Assembly (NCBI GenBank): GCA_024642115.1
Contig: JAHEBU010000004.1
Span: 124,001 to 188,000 of the forward strand
DNA: 64,000 bases
Direction of reading: 5' to 3'
Origin: Marivivens sp.
Lineage (GTDB): Bacteria > Pseudomonadota > Alphaproteobacteria > Rhodobacterales > Rhodobacteraceae
The position numbers and the translations under genes were made by a program. Every line of letters starts with the position of its first letter. Position 1 is the stretch's first letter. The notes under the pieces were generated by a model. It was not told the DNA's origin and did not search any database. It saw only the letters and a program-made list of their open reading frames with translations. Shown here in pieces: positions 42,813 to 53,252 of the stretch.

Positions 42813-45038
42813 TCATGCTGGTATTTTGGTGGCAAGTGCCGCGGCAGGCAGCACTGGCAGGTCGATCACGGCCATGGCCCCGTGGTGGGTGCAGCCGTCA
42901 AAAGTTTCGGCATCAGTGAGCTGGAGGGTGCCCCCATGCTCTTCGATGATCTTCTTGACGATGGGCAGGCCAAGGCCGGTGCCCTTGTCGCGGGTCGTGA
43001 CGTAAGGCTCAAACAGGCGGGCGCGGTCTTCGGGCAGGCCTATACCGTTGTCCTGAATGGTAATGCGGGCAGTGGTGTCCGTGCGGGTCAGCGCGACCTT
43101 GATCCGGGCCTTGAACTCTGGCTCTAGTCCACGCTTTTCCTCAAGTGTTTCAATTGCTTCGCCTGCATTCTTGATCAGATTTGTCAGCGCCTGCGAAATC
43201 ATGCTGCCGTCCACCTCGGCCAGGATCGGGCCGGGTTCGATGGTCGAGGTGATCTGCACCGATGGCTGGCCCGCCTCTTGCAGCGTCACGGCATCGCGTA
43301 CGATGGCCGACAGGTCGGTCATCGCCCGGTCGGGTTCGGGCATCCGCGCGAATTTCGAAAACTCGTCGACGATCCGCCGCAGGTCGTTGGTCTGCCGGAC
43401 GATGACGTCGGTCATCTGGTCCAACTGGTCCGCATCCGCACCCACCTGCGACCGGAACTTGCGCTTGATACGTTCCGCGCTCAATTGGATTGGGGTCAGG
43501 GGGTTCTTGATTTCATGGGCGATGCGGCGGGCGACGTCGCCCCAAGCGGCCATCCGTTGGGCGGACACCAAATCCGTCACGTCGTCAAAGGCGACAACGT
43601 AGCCTTCAAGTGTGCCTTCGTCAGTGCGGCGGGTTGCGACACGCACCAATAGCGCCTCTTGTGCGCCGCCCCGGATCAGGTTGACCTGATCCTGCGCCAC
43701 CTCGCGGTGTTCACGCCGCATCTCGTCAAAGATGGGCCCGAATTCAGGAACCGCGGTGGACAGGCTGCGCGTCTCATCCTCGGCCCCGACGCCCAGCAGA
43801 CGCTGGGCCGATCGGTTGACGAAACTGATTTGCCCGTCGGGATCCAGCCCCAGCACTCCGGATGTCACCGAACTGAGCACGGAATCGAACAACCGCCGCC
43901 GCCGTTCGATCTGCCGGGTATTGTCGAGCAGCGTCTCGCGCTGCGCCTTGAGCTGGCTCGTCATCTGGTTGAAATAGACGCCCAGTTGGGCAATTTCGTC
44001 GTCGCCCTCGTCCTCGATCACGCGGACGTCCAGATCGCCGGTTCCGACCCGCTGGGACGCAGTGACCAGCCGTCCCACGGGTCGCGACAGCCGTTCGGCA
44101 AACCACAGGCCGAGCCAAATGGCCGCAAGGATCAGGATGACCGCAAAGCCGAGGTAGAGCAGCCCGAATTCGAACAGCAACCGCCCGCGTTCATGTTCAA
44201 GCTGCTGATACAGCGCAACCGTTTCCTTGGTATTGTCGAGCAGCGCAAGGATCGACCCATCCACCGCCCGCGTCACATAAAGATAGCGGTCCACAAAGGC
44301 GTCGAGCGGGATCAGCGCCCGGAATTCGTTGTTGGCGTAATCCTCTACGATCACGATCCCGTCCTTGCGGGACTGGGTTATCTGGTCGGCCGATGGTTTT
44401 TCATACCCGAATTCGTAGGACCGCGCCCCGCGCGCCTGAATGTCCCCTGCCCCGTCGATCACGAACACCTCTGTCAGGCCACGTTCGATCTGTGCCTGAA
44501 CCCGGCCCAGAGCCATCCGGATTTCGCCGTCGTTCATGAAAAACTTGGCCTGCCGTTCGGTGTTGAGGTAGCCCGCGAGCGCCCGACCGTCGCGGGTCAA
44601 TTCGATCTTGTGCTCGCCCTCATATGCCTGAGCAGCGGAGAGCGATGTGCCCACCACATTGCGCACCCGGTCGGAAAACCACCCTTCAAGTCCGAAGTTG
44701 ACAGTGAACATTGCGAACACCGCCACCAGAATTGTCGGGATCAGCGCCAGCAGCGCAAAAACCCCCGTCAGACGCAGGTGCAGCCGCGATCCGGCCGATT
44801 TGGCCCGTCGCGCCGCGATCATCTGCGCCACCCGAAGGATGACCAACGCCGCCACTACCAGCACATAAATCAGATCAGCCAGCAGGACGAGCCGCAGGCT
44901 GGGCGCGGACCCCGCCGCATCCAGCGGCCCCAGAACGACAAAGGTCGCCACGGCCAGCATCGGCCCCAGAACCACGAGGCTGAGCGTGGCAGCATTCTGT
45001 ATTCGCCGTTGGCGTCGCCAGCGACTGAATCGCACCAT
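42813..45038 (-). CDS. ntrY: Nitrogen sensor histidine kinase NtrY
   Basis: 741-aa membrane kinase (counted from ATG 45038). Transmembrane helices are predicted near residues 18-40, 52-72 and 90-112, with another before the HAMP domain (LYLGFAVILILAAIWLGLWFAERLSRPVGRLV). A periplasmic region lies between. A PAS domain (LFDSVLSSVTSGVLGLDPDGQISFVNRSAQRLLG) and H-box [28 protein letters not shown] follow, then the HATPase N and G boxes (NLIKNAGEAIETLEEKRGL, GTGLGLPIVKKIIEEHGG). A GTG at 45065 is an alternative start; neither has a good Shine-Dalgarno. Confidence 0.93.
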   Translation of the reverse strand: MVRFSRWRRQRRIQNAATLSLVVLGPMLAVATFVVLGPLDAAGSAPSLRLVLLADLIYVLVVAALVILRVAQMIAARRAKSAGSRLHLRLTGVFALLALIPTILVAVFAMFTVNFGLEGWFSDRVRNVVGTSLSAAQAYEGEHKIELTRDGRALAGYLNTERQAKFFMNDGEIRMALGRVQAQIERGLTEVFVIDGAGDIQARGARSYEFGYEKPSADQITQSRKDGIVIVEDYANNEFRALIPLDAFVDRYLYVTRAVDGSILALLDNTKETVALYQQLEHERGRLLFEFGLLYLGFAVILILAAIWLGLWFAERLSRPVGRLVTASQRVGTGDLDVRVIEDEGDDEIAQLGVYFNQMTSQLKAQRETLLDNTRQIERRRRLFDSVLSSVTSGVLGLDPDGQISFVNRSAQRLLGVGAEDETRSLSTAVPEFGPIFDEMRREHREVAQDQVNLIRGGAQEALLVRVATRRTDEGTLEGYVVAFDDVTDLVSAQRMAAWGDVARRIAHEIKNPLTPIQLSAERIKRKFRSQVGADADQLDQMTDVIVRQTNDLRRIVDEFSKFARMPEPDRAMTDLSAIVRDAVTLQEAGQPSVQITSTIEPGPILAEVDGSMISQALTNLIKNAGEAIETLEEKRGLEPEFKARIKVALTRTDTTARITIQDNGIGLPEDRARLFEPYVTTRDKGTGLGLPIVKKIIEEHGGTLQLTDAETFDGCTHHGAMAVIDLPVLPAAALATKIPA

Positions 45039-45167
45039 GAAATTGCCCGTGAGGGACCGCTGCACCCTGTACGCCTTAATGTTTCGCGGGTTAGCCCCGC
45101 ACCGCCGTTACCCGATGGTCGGTCCCGGCTGCGGATGCGTCCGGGGTGCCACGGTTCTGTTGCGGTT

Positions 45168-46532
45168 TTACATCAATTTGCGGCGGCGTGTCACGCGGAT
45201 ATCCAGATCGGTGATCTTCTTGCGCAAGGTATTGCGGTTGATCCCCAAAAGATCGGCACATTTTGCCTGATTTCCGCCGGTTGCCTCGAGCGCAAGTTCC
45301 AGCAAAGGGGTCTCTACCTCTTTGAGAATCCGCTGGTAGAGCCCTGGGGGCGGCAGGACTCCGCCGTGCAGATCGAAATATCGGCGCAGGTGTTTACCCA
45401 CCGACGCACCCAGTTTGTCGCCATCGCCCGTGCCGCGCAGGGGTTCCATCGCGGGCTGGCTGGTCAGGATCGATTCCATTTCGGCGCGGGTTATGTCCTC
45501 TTCAGACGAGGTGACGACAAGCCTGCGGATCGCGTTTTCCAACTGCCGTACGTTGCCCGGCCAACTGTAGGCCCGCGCAAGATCCAGCGCCCCGCCCCCC
45601 AACCGCCGCAAAGCCACCCCCTCGCGTTCGGCCCGCAACAGGAAATGTTCGGCCAGCAGCGGGATATCATCGACCCTTTCGCGCAGCGCCGGTACGGCCA
45701 GCGTGACCCCGCCCAACCGGTAGAACAGATCTTCGCGAAACGCGCCGTCTTCCATCCTGCCCATCAGATCAACCTGCGAGGTCGACATGATCCGGGGCGC
45801 ATTGTCGCCCAGCGTGTCGAGCATCCGCACGATCCGGGCCTGGGATTCGTCGTTCAGATCGCCCACCTCATCAAACAGGATCGATCCGCCCCGTGCCCGC
45901 ATGATGACCTGAGACGGGCCGTCCATCCCCTGAAGATCAGAGGCCGACACCACGACAAAGGGCAGGCTGCGCCGGTCGGAGAAATCGTGAATGGCCCGCG
46001 CGATCAGTGATTTTCCTGTCCCGCTTTCCCCGGTGATAAGAACGGGAAGTTGTGTGTTCATCACCCGCGCCACCAGCCGGTAAAGTGACTGCATCGCAGG
46101 CGTGCGTCCTACCAGCGGCAGGTCGCCCGCCCGGTCGTCCGGTTCAACCCGTGGCGAAGGCGAGCGTCGCTTGACCTCGAGCGCGCGGGCCGCCCGCTTC
46201 ATCAGGTCGGGCAGGTCAAAGGGTTTGGGCAGGTAGTCGTACGCCTCCTTTTCGGCGGCCTGAATGGCGGTCATGATAGTGTTCTGGGCGGAAATCACGA
46301 TGACCGGCAGACCGGGCCGCACGGCGGCAATCTTGGGCAACTGGTCGAGCCCGTTGCCGTCGGGCATGACCACGTCGGAAATCACCAGATCGCCCTTGCC
46401 CTCTTCGACCCAGCGCATGAGCGTCATCAGCGACGACGTCGCGTGGACTTTGCACCCGGCGCGGGTCAGCGCCTGTGTGAGCACGGTGCGGATCGTGCGA
46501 TCGTCGTCGGCTACCAGAACGGTTCCGTCCAT
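45168..46532 (-). CDS. ntrC: Nitrogen regulation protein NtrC lacking the GAFTGA motif
   Basis: 454-aa NtrC. The receiver has phospho-Asp in [13 protein letters not shown]. The AAA+ domain has Walker [10 protein letters not shown] and Walker [15 protein letters not shown]. The stretch between them reads [21 protein letters not shown]: the family's GAFTGA loop, which contacts sigma54, is deleted. This matches Rhodobacter capsulatus NtrC, which activates sigma70 promoters. The Fis-like HTH is [24 protein letters not shown]. It starts with ATG 46532, one base overlapping the ntrB stop. It should control nitrogen-limitation genes. Confidence 0.95.
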   Translation of the reverse strand: MDGTVLVADDDRTIRTVLTQALTRAGCKVHATSSLMTLMRWVEEGKGDLVISDVVMPDGNGLDQLPKIAAVRPGLPVIVISAQNTIMTAIQAAEKEAYDYLPKPFDLPDLMKRAARALEVKRRSPSPRVEPDDRAGDLPLVGRTPAMQSLYRLVARVMNTQLPVLITGESGTGKSLIARAIHDFSDRRSLPFVVVSASDLQGMDGPSQVIMRARGGSILFDEVGDLNDESQARIVRMLDTLGDNAPRIMSTSQVDLMGRMEDGAFREDLFYRLGGVTLAVPALRERVDDIPLLAEHFLLRAEREGVALRRLGGGALDLARAYSWPGNVRQLENAIRRLVVTSSEEDITRAEMESILTSQPAMEPLRGTGDGDKLGASVGKHLRRYFDLHGGVLPPPGLYQRILKEVETPLLELALEATGGNQAKCADLLGINRNTLRKKITDLDIRVTRRRKLM

Positions 46533-47617
46533 CAGCCTTCTCCCTCTTCTGAAAATTCCGAGTCTTTGGGCGCGCGGGGGAGCGAGACGCGGAACACCGT
46601 CCGCCCCGGGGCCGATTCCACCGAAATCCAGCCGCCCACATCGCTTACCAGTTTGGAGACAAGCGCCAGCCCGAGTCCCGTACCGTTTTCACGGCCCGAG
46701 ACGAAGGGCTCGAATATGTCCCCGGCGATGTCGGGGGGTAGTCCGGGGCCGTCGTCGATGATCTCGATCTGAAGTGGCAGTCGAGCATGGGTGCCATCCG
46801 CCCGACGCACCCGCAGCGACGTGTCATAAAAGGTGTGCAGGCGGATCGTCCCGCCGGATTTGCCAGCCTCAGAGGCGTTCTTGAGCAAGTTGAGGAACAC
46901 CTGAAGCAATTGATCGCCGTCGGCCATGGTCTGCGGCAAAGACGGGTCATAATCCTCGATGAACAACATGTGGGCGCCAAATCCCACCGCCGCCGATTGC
47001 CGCGCCCGGTCGAGGACATCGTGTATGTTGAGCGGCCTGAGCAGCGGCGGACGCAGGTTGCCAAACTGTTCGACCTGTTCGAGCAGTTTCACGATCCGCC
47101 GCGATTCCTCGACAATCAGATCGGTCAGTTCCTGATCCTCGGGCGTCAGCCCCATCGACAAAAGCTGCGCCGCTCCGGTGATCCCGGCCAACGGATTCTT
47201 GATTTCATGGGCCAGCATTTCGGCCATGCCAATGGCCGACTTTGCTGCCTTGCCCGATTGTGCGTTCAGGGTCATCCGGCTGGCCACGTCGCGCGGGCTG
47301 ATCATCATGATCATCTGCCCGCTGGACCCCTGAAGAGGCGAAAACTGGATATTGCACTGGATCGGCGCCCGTTCGGTCGATCCGACGTCCACATCGTTGA
47401 CGAACAGCGAGGAAACATTGGTCCGCGCCCGTTCAAAGGCCACCCGGACATCCGCCTGAATCAGGACCTTGTCCCAGAGCATGGCACCGGTCAGAGCCCT
47501 TGTTGACAGGTTGAGGAAGGACTCTGCCGCAGGATTGATGTCGCTGATCGTATCATCGGACGCGATCATGAGCGCGGGTACCGGCAACGAATTCCAAAGG
47601 TCAAGATCGCGGATCAT
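46532..47617 (-). CDS. ntrB: Nitrogen sensor histidine kinase/phosphatase NtrB
   Basis: 361-aa cytosolic kinase. A PAS domain (residues about 8-115, [21 protein letters not shown]) precedes the H-box [21 protein letters not shown]. The HATPase contains [32 protein letters not shown] and [14 protein letters not shown]. NtrB phosphorylates NtrC under nitrogen limitation and responds to PII. ATG 47617 overlaps the dus stop by four bases (ATGA). Confidence 0.95.
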   Translation of the reverse strand: MIRDLDLWNSLPVPALMIASDDTISDINPAAESFLNLSTRALTGAMLWDKVLIQADVRVAFERARTNVSSLFVNDVDVGSTERAPIQCNIQFSPLQGSSGQMIMMISPRDVASRMTLNAQSGKAAKSAIGMAEMLAHEIKNPLAGITGAAQLLSMGLTPEDQELTDLIVEESRRIVKLLEQVEQFGNLRPPLLRPLNIHDVLDRARQSAAVGFGAHMLFIEDYDPSLPQTMADGDQLLQVFLNLLKNASEAGKSGGTIRLHTFYDTSLRVRRADGTHARLPLQIEIIDDGPGLPPDIAGDIFEPFVSGRENGTGLGLALVSKLVSDVGGWISVESAPGRTVFRVSLPRAPKDSEFSEEGEG

Positions 47618-48609
47618 GCCGCCACCCTGTCCACATGGCCAAGCGCCTCTGGCAACAGGGCCAGAACCCGCGCGGGGTCACGTTCTGTCAGCACGGCCTT
47701 GCGCATGGGCGGGGCTGGATCGGCCTGGTCCATGTACCAGCCAAGATGTTTGCGGGCGACCTTGCCCCCCAGGTCGGCCCCGTAAAAGCCCAGCATCGCC
47801 TCGTAATGGGCGGCAACCATGTCCACAAAGGCGGTTCCGGTCGGCACCACCGGAACTGGCGTGCCATAGAGATCGGCCGCCACCTGCGCCAAAATCCAGG
47901 GCCGCCCCTGCGCCCCCCGCCCGATCATCACACCGTCCGCGCCCGACAGCGACAGCGCCGTGCGGGCGGTGGCCCCGTCCACGATGTCGCCGTTGGCGAT
48001 GACGGGGATCCCGACTGCCTCTTTGATCGCGCGGATCGCGGCCCAGTCGGCGGACCCCTGGTAGAACTGGCAGCGGGTGCGCCCATGAATTGTGATCAGG
48101 CGGATACCGGCCCCTTCGGCCCGTTTGGCAAGGATCGGCGCGTTCAGCAGCGCATCGTCCCAGCCCAAACGCGTTTTCAGGGTCACAGGCACCTTGACCG
48201 CAGCCACGACCGCCTCGATCAAGGACAACGCATGGTCAAGGTCGCGCAGCAGTGCCGACCCGGAGTAGCCATTCGTCACCTTTTTGGCCGGACATCCCAT
48301 GTTGATGTCGATGATGGCGGCCCCGTTCGCCTCGACCATGCGGGCGGCTTCGGCCATCCAGTGTGCCTCGCGCCCGGCCAGTTGCACAGCGGTTCCGGTC
48401 TGGTCAAAGCCTAGTTCGGCCCGCCCGCGCACCCCCGGCTTGGCCTGCACCATTTCCTGGCTTGCCACCATTTCGGAAACAACCCAACCCGCCCCAAATC
48501 GTCCAACCAGTTGCCGGAACGGTAAATCGGTGATCCCGGCCAAGGGCGCCAACGCAACAGGGGGCGTGAGCCCCACGCCCGGCAGTGGTATGGTCGTGAT
48601 CGGTGCCAC
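47614..48609 (-). CDS. dusB: tRNA-dihydrouridine synthase (DusB / NifR3)
   Basis: 331-aa FMN-dependent enzyme. Typical motifs are APLAGITDLPFRQLVGRFGAGWVVSEM, INMGCPAKKVTNGYSGSALLRD (catalytic Cys in the NMGCP context), LITIHGRTRCQFYQGSADW, VIANGDI and GADGVMIGRGAQGRPWIL. It reduces uridine in tRNA D-loops. The gene is the nifR3 homologue that heads the ntrBC operon in Rhodobacter. The GTG start at 48609 is the first candidate. Confidence 0.93.
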   Translation of the reverse strand: MAPITTIPLPGVGLTPPVALAPLAGITDLPFRQLVGRFGAGWVVSEMVASQEMVQAKPGVRGRAELGFDQTGTAVQLAGREAHWMAEAARMVEANGAAIIDINMGCPAKKVTNGYSGSALLRDLDHALSLIEAVVAAVKVPVTLKTRLGWDDALLNAPILAKRAEGAGIRLITIHGRTRCQFYQGSADWAAIRAIKEAVGIPVIANGDIVDGATARTALSLSGADGVMIGRGAQGRPWILAQVAADLYGTPVPVVPTGTAFVDMVAAHYEAMLGFYGADLGGKVARKHLGWYMDQADPAPPMRKAVLTERDPARVLALLPEALGHVDRVAA

Positions 48610-48713
48610 GGGTTTGATCTGATGCCTAATTTATACGCGTCAACGACGACCTATCGACTGCCGCGAGGCGCGACAACGGCACCCCTGACGAAATGGCCCA
48701 TAAATCAGCATAC

Positions 48714-48728
48714 GCCTAATTTTTAGGC
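48714..48728. promoter_or_regulatory. Palindrome in the dusB/ispDF divergent region
   Basis: GCCTAA (48714-48719) and TTAGGC (48723-48728) surround TTT. A further GCCTAATTT half-site occurs at 48630-48638 in the same intergenic region. The symmetry and repetition suggest an operator or a transcription-factor site for the divergent promoters. No regulator can be named. Confidence 0.45.
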
Positions 48729-48808
48729 AAATACATCCCGGTTTGGATCATATTTGCTCTTACCCGTTACAGGACGTAGGAAGTCACGGAAACCAGTCGG
48801 AGCAAACG

Positions 48809-49945
48809 ATGCCAACCACAGCTGCCCTGATCGTGGCCGCCGGACGCGGAACCCGGGCCGGGGGCGGAGTGCCCAAGCAGTGGCGGCCGTTGGGCAAAGG
48901 TCGGGTCATCGACCAGACCCTCGCCGCGTTTTACGGGGTACCAGAGGTCGGCCAGGTCATCATTGTGGTTCATCCCGATGACATGGAGCGGGCCGCATCG
49001 CTGGCTGGTCCAGCCACCCGAATCGTCGCAGGTGCGGACAGTCGCAGCGGATCGGTTCGGGCCGGGCTTGAGACGCTCAGCTCGACTGCGCCCGATCTGG
49101 TGCTGATCCACGATGCAGCCCGTCCCATGGTCAGCGCGGCGGTCATCGGCCGGGTCATTGCCGCCCTGTCCCAGCACGCAGGCGCCGCCCCCGCTGTCGC
49201 GGTGACCGATGCGCTCTGGCGCGGGGCCGACATGGTCGAAGGCACGCAAGATCGCAGTGGTTTGTGGCGGGCGCAGACGCCGCAAGGGTTCCGATTTGCC
49301 GATATCCTGTCGGCCCACCGCGCCCATCCGGGCGGCGCGGCCGACGATGTCGAGGTCGCCCGTGCGGCCGGGTTGGGGGTTGCCATTGTCCAAGGGGACG
49401 AGGACAACCTCAAGATTACGACAGCGGCCGATTTCCAGCGGGCCGAGCGGTTATTGGGGGGCGGTATGGACGTCAGATGTGGAAACGGGTTCGATGTGCA
49501 CAGGTTCGCGCCCGGCGATCATGTGTGGCTGTGCGGTGTGAAAGTCCCACACGATCAGGCACTTGACGGCCATTCCGACGCAGATGTGGGAATGCACGCC
49601 GTGACCGACGCGATCTATGGCGCGCTGGGCAGCGGCGACATCGGCCAGCACTTCCCACCCTCGGACCCACAGTGGAAAGGGGCAGCAAGCCACATCTTTC
49701 TTGCCCATGCCTGCGCGATGGCCCGGGACATGGGCTTCGAGATCACCCATGCCGACTGCACCCTGATCTGCGAATACCCCAAGATCGGTCCACATGCCAT
49801 TGGGATGAAACGGGAAATGGCCAAGATCATGGGTCTTGATTCTGACCGGATCAGCGTCAAGGCGACCACCTCCGAGCGGTTGGGCTTTACCGGGCGAGGG
49901 GAAGGCATTGCCGCCATCGCCACCGCGACACTGGTGAAACGATGA
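48809..49945 (+). CDS. ispDF: Bifunctional IspD/IspF (MEP cytidylyltransferase / MEcPP synthase)
   Basis: 378-aa fusion of two isoprenoid-pathway enzymes. Residues 1 to about 219 are Isp[21 protein letters not shown] (CTP binding), [12 protein letters not shown] and [13 protein letters not shown]. From Met220 the IspF domain reads [14 protein letters not shown], with [33 protein letters not shown] and the [17 protein letters not shown] end. The single chain catalyses MEP to CDP-ME and CDP-MEP to MEcPP. The start at 48809 is used, the first Met before the IspD core. It overlaps pgpA by four bases. Confidence 0.95.
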   Translation: MPTTAALIVAAGRGTRAGGGVPKQWRPLGKGRVIDQTLAAFYGVPEVGQVIIVVHPDDMERAASLAGPATRIVAGADSRSGSVRAGLETLSSTAPDLVLIHDAARPMVSAAVIGRVIAALSQHAGAAPAVAVTDALWRGADMVEGTQDRSGLWRAQTPQGFRFADILSAHRAHPGGAADDVEVARAAGLGVAIVQGDEDNLKITTAADFQRAERLLGGGMDVRCGNGFDVHRFAPGDHVWLCGVKVPHDQALDGHSDADVGMHAVTDAIYGALGSGDIGQHFPPSDPQWKGAASHIFLAHACAMARDMGFEITHADCTLICEYPKIGPHAIGMKREMAKIMGLDSDRISVKATTSERLGFTGRGEGIAAIATATLVKR

Positions 49946-50436
49946 TCCGCGCGCTGACCACCTGGTTCGGGATCGGCTATCTGCGCCCTGCCCCCGGCAC
50001 ATGGGCCTCGGCCGTGGCGGTCGGGCTGGCGTATCTGCTGCATGGACTGGGCGGGTTTCCGTTGTTGTTGGGGGCAACGGTGATCGTCACAGCCCTGGGC
50101 TTCTGGGCGGTGCCGCAGGCCATCGCCGGGCAACCGGACAAGGACCCGTCCGAGATCGTCATCGACGAGGTCGCGGGCCAGTGGATCGCCATGTGCGCGC
50201 CATCAGCCGGGTTCTGGTTCGCCGGGCTGGCCCCGTGGAATTTCCCTTATCCGGGTTGGGTCGGGGCATTCCTGTTGTTCCGTCTGTTCGATATCTGGAA
50301 GCCGTGGATCATTGGCCGGGCGGACCGTCGCCATGATGCCGTGGGGGTCATGCTGGATGATGTTCTGGCGGGCCTCTTTGCCGCCATCGCCGTCATCCTT
50401 GCCGCCGGTTTTGCCCACGGGGTGCTGATGCGATGA
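49942..50436 (+). CDS. pgpA: Phosphatidylglycerophosphatase A
   Basis: 164-aa inner-membrane phosphatase that removes phosphate from phosphatidylglycerol phosphate. Typical motifs: [41 protein letters not shown] and a C-terminal [20 protein letters not shown]. Several hydrophobic helices are visible. It overlaps ispDF and pncC by four bases each. Confidence 0.92.
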   Translation: MIRALTTWFGIGYLRPAPGTWASAVAVGLAYLLHGLGGFPLLLGATVIVTALGFWAVPQAIAGQPDKDPSEIVIDEVAGQWIAMCAPSAGFWFAGLAPWNFPYPGWVGAFLLFRLFDIWKPWIIGRADRRHDAVGVMLDDVLAGLFAAIAVILAAGFAHGVLMR

Positions 50437-50909
50437 CCAGGCCTGAGCGTTTGCTGGCCCTTGCCCGCAACAAGGGCGTCGTTATCGCCGTCGCCGAAAG
50501 CTGCACGGGTGGACTTTTGGCTGGGGCGATCACCGAAGTGCCGGGGTCATCGGCGATCTTCGACCGGGGCTTTGTTACGTATACCAATGCGGCCAAGATG
50601 ACGACGCTGGGCGTGTCCAACGCCACGCTGAGCACATTTGGCGCCGTATCGGAACAGGTTGCAGCCGAGATGGCGCGCGGAGTGCTGTCCCATTCTGACG
50701 CTGATATCGCAGTTTCCGTCACTGGGATCGCAGGCCCCGGCGGATCAGAGTACAAACCCGAAGGCCGGGTCTGTTTCGGCGCCGCCTCAAACCTGGGCGT
50801 GCGGACCGAGACGATTGAATTCGGGGCGATTGGCCGGGCGCAGGTGCGGGCAAAATCGGTCGATCACGCACTTGATCTTCTGCTTGAAGAGATCGCCTCA
50901 AGGTCTTGA
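50433..50909 (+). CDS. pncC: CinA-family nicotinamide-nucleotide amidohydrolase
   Basis: 158-aa CinA C-terminal domain protein (PncC). VIAVAESCTGGLLAGAITEVPGSSAIFDRGFVTYTNAAKMTTLGVS and VSVTGIAGPGG are hallmarks. The enzyme deamidates nicotinamide mononucleotide to nicotinate mononucleotide in pyridine-nucleotide recycling. ATG 50433 overlaps the pgpA stop. Its 3' end overlaps the convergent MmgE/PrpD gene by 12 bp. Confidence 0.92.
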   Translation: MTRPERLLALARNKGVVIAVAESCTGGLLAGAITEVPGSSAIFDRGFVTYTNAAKMTTLGVSNATLSTFGAVSEQVAAEMARGVLSHSDADIAVSVTGIAGPGGSEYKPEGRVCFGAASNLGVRTETIEFGAIGRAQVRAKSVDHALDLLLEEIASRS

Positions 50910-52181
50910 AAGAGAATACACAAGACCTGCGATATCAGGCGCGTTGACTGCCTCCCACAGCTCATTCGACGACGCCTCGCCCAGCAGACTTCGGGCTTTG
51001 GCCCGCAGTTTGCCCACTCGCTGGTCAAAGGGGATGGGAGCGGCAAGGTCGTGACAGACGATCACAGTTTCCCCCGATCCCAGCCGAATGGTCACCCGCG
51101 CCTGCATTTCCGTCAGTGTCGGATCCGCCACGACCTCGACCCGGTTGCGGATGCGCGTCAGGGCGGGATTGGTGCAGGCGGCGTCGCTGAAGGTCTGGAT
51201 CGCCCCCAGATCGGCGCCCCGCAGCGCCATGGCGCAGGTCAGCCTGTAACTGAATTTGGCGGCGAGGCCCGTCATGGGCTCTGGAACATTGCAGACGGTC
51301 ATCCAGCGCGGATGCGTGTTAATCGTCACGGCATCCACCGCGGCGGCATCGACCCCACTGGATCGCACCGCTTCGATCATCGCGTGCAGGCCGTGGCAGC
51401 AGGCATAGAATTTGTGGCTGATCGTCTCAAACTGCCACGTCTGACCCAGCCCGTCGAATCCGGACAGATCCGCCGCACCCGCGTGGGTCGGCCCGAGCCC
51501 CTGAAGCCCAGAGAGGCCCTCGACCGCCGAGGTCATGCCGCGCAGGGCCAGATCGGCGGCCTCGACCCCGGTTTCGGCCGCGAGTCCGGCGTTGTAGGGT
51601 TTTCCCATCGTGCCAAACTGGGATTTGAGGCCGGAGGACCGCGTCGCCGCCAACCCCAGCGCGTGGGCCGTCTGCGCTTCCGTGGTCCCCATTAGTCGGC
51701 AACTGGCCAGTGTGGCGCCGATGGCCCCCGCTGTCGCCGTCTGGTGAAAACCGATCTGGTAATGCCCGCGCCCAAGCCAGAGGCCAAATCGGATCGACGC
51801 CTCGACCCCGATCAGGCAAGCGGCAAGCAAGGTTTGCACGTCGGCCCCCTGCCGTTCCGCCACCGCAAGCGCGGCAGGTACGACGGCCACCGACGGATGC
51901 CCGATATGCCCGAAGTGCGTGTCGTCGAAATCGAGGGCATGAGAGGTGGTGCCGTTGACCACCGCGGCGGCCCGCATCGGCACTTTGCCACCACCCAACA
52001 TCGTGCTGTGCGCCGCGCCACCGTCCTCTGTCGCTTTCTCGCGCAGGATACGGGCAACGGGTTCGTTCACCGCAGCCATCCCACAGGCCGCCCAGTCGAA
52101 CAGCGAAAGGCGCATCATGGCGATCGGTTCCTGTTCGACAGGTCCGTTCGTAAAATCAATCAGTTGCTGTTCGATGCTCAT
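50898..52181 (-). CDS. MmgE/PrpD family protein
   Basis: 427-aa protein of the MmgE/PrpD superfamily, which includes 2-methylcitrate dehydratase and cis-aconitate decarboxylase. Recognisable parts are VNGTTSHALDFDDTHFGHIGHPSVAVVPAALAVAE, LGRGHYQIGFHQTATAGAIGATLASCRLMG and FKFYACCHGLHAMIEAV-like FYACCHGLHAMIEAV. Related fungal and bacterial members act on small di- or tricarboxylates, but no methylcitrate-cycle genes are nearby, so the substrate is open. The stop overlaps pncC. Its ATG overlaps the RatA-like stop (ATGA), so the two are coupled. Confidence 0.88.
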   Translation of the reverse strand: MSIEQQLIDFTNGPVEQEPIAMMRLSLFDWAACGMAAVNEPVARILREKATEDGGAAHSTMLGGGKVPMRAAAVVNGTTSHALDFDDTHFGHIGHPSVAVVPAALAVAERQGADVQTLLAACLIGVEASIRFGLWLGRGHYQIGFHQTATAGAIGATLASCRLMGTTEAQTAHALGLAATRSSGLKSQFGTMGKPYNAGLAAETGVEAADLALRGMTSAVEGLSGLQGLGPTHAGAADLSGFDGLGQTWQFETISHKFYACCHGLHAMIEAVRSSGVDAAAVDAVTINTHPRWMTVCNVPEPMTGLAAKFSYRLTCAMALRGADLGAIQTFSDAACTNPALTRIRNRVEVVADPTLTEMQARVTIRLGSGETVIVCHDLAAPIPFDQRVGKLRAKARSLLGEASSNELWEAVNAPDIAGLVYSLSRP

Positions 52182-52630
52182 GCGGATTTGCCGTACAACT
52201 CGGCGGCGCGTCTCTCGAACGCCCGAACCACCTGGGTCATCGCTTGATTAAAGAACATGCCCGCCGCCCCCTGCAACAGCCGGTTACGGAATTCAAAATC
52301 GACGTTGAACGCCACCTCGCTCCCGCCCTCGACATCGCGGAATTTCCAGGTGCTCTCCATATGCTTGAACGGGCCGTCGATATAGGCGGTGTCGATCTGC
52401 TGTTTTTCTGGCCAGAGGGTGACCTTTGACCCAAAGGTTTCGCGGAACACCTTGAAGGAAATCACAAGGTCGGCCAACATCACCTGATGATCGCCCGCAT
52501 CTGTCACCGACCGGACCCGTGCCGCCGCTGTCCAGGGCAGGAACTTTGGGTAATTTGTCACGTCCGCCACCAGGTCGTACATCTGCTGGGCCGAATAGGG
52601 CAGCAGTTTCGTTTCAGAATGGGCGGGCAT
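52178..52630 (-). CDS. RatA/COQ10-family START-like protein
   Basis: 150-aa protein of the polyketide cyclase/START superfamily, RatA/COQ10 branch. Motifs: [63 protein letters not shown] and [40 protein letters not shown]. Relatives bind ubiquinone (COQ10) or are annotated as RatA toxin. I favour a quinone-binding role in an alphaproteobacterium. ATG 52630 ([13 protein letters not shown]) is the family start. Confidence 0.87.
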   Translation of the reverse strand: MPAHSETKLLPYSAQQMYDLVADVTNYPKFLPWTAAARVRSVTDAGDHQVMLADLVISFKVFRETFGSKVTLWPEKQQIDTAYIDGPFKHMESTWKFRDVEGGSEVAFNVDFEFRNRLLQGAAGMFFNQAMTQVVRAFERRAAELYGKSA

Positions 52631-52715
52631 AGGTGTTCTTTCGTGGATGACAGTCGTGTTCCATGTCGTAGAGTGCGCGACGAAAATCAACCGCTTCGCG
52701 CATCGAAAGGTCCCC

Positions 52716-53252
52716 ATGCCGCAGCCCGCCTATGTGATCGACACGATGATTTCGGCCAAGTCCATCGCCGCCCGCATCGAGGCATTGGCGCGCGAGATCA
52801 CCACCGAATTCGCGGGGACCGACAAGTTGGTGGTCGTCGGCTTGCTGCGCGGTTCCTTTGTGTTCATCGCCGATCTGGTGCGCGAACTGGACCTGCCTGT
52901 CGAGGTCGATTTTCTTGAGGCGTCGTCCTATGGCGACGGAATGGAAAGCAGCCGCGAGGTCCGCATCCTCAAGGACTTGCGCGGCCAGATCGAGGGCCGC
53001 GATGTCCTGGTCGTCGAGGATATCGTCGACACCGGCCATACCCTTTCCAAGGTGACCGAATACCTGTCCACCCGCAAACCGGCCCGGTTGCGCACCATTG
53101 CCTTGCTCGACAAACCCGCCCGGCGTGAAGTGCCGTTCAAGGCGCACTGGACAGGCTTTGAAATTCCTGACGAATTCGTAGTGGGCTATGGCATCGACTA
53201 TGCCCAACGGAATCGAAACCTGCCCTATATCGGCAAAGTTCGGTTCATCTGA
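52716..53252 (+). CDS. hpt: Hypoxanthine/guanine phosphoribosyltransferase
   Basis: 178-aa type I phosphoribosyltransferase. [36 protein letters not shown] and the PRPP-binding [17 protein letters not shown] motif are clear. [45 protein letters not shown] completes the Hpt signature. It salvages purine bases. The start at 52716 ([11 protein letters not shown]) is preceded by GAAAGGTC. It is divergent from the RatA-like gene. Confidence 0.93.
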   Translation: MPQPAYVIDTMISAKSIAARIEALAREITTEFAGTDKLVVVGLLRGSFVFIADLVRELDLPVEVDFLEASSYGDGMESSREVRILKDLRGQIEGRDVLVVEDIVDTGHTLSKVTEYLSTRKPARLRTIALLDKPARREVPFKAHWTGFEIPDEFVVGYGIDYAQRNRNLPYIGKVRFI

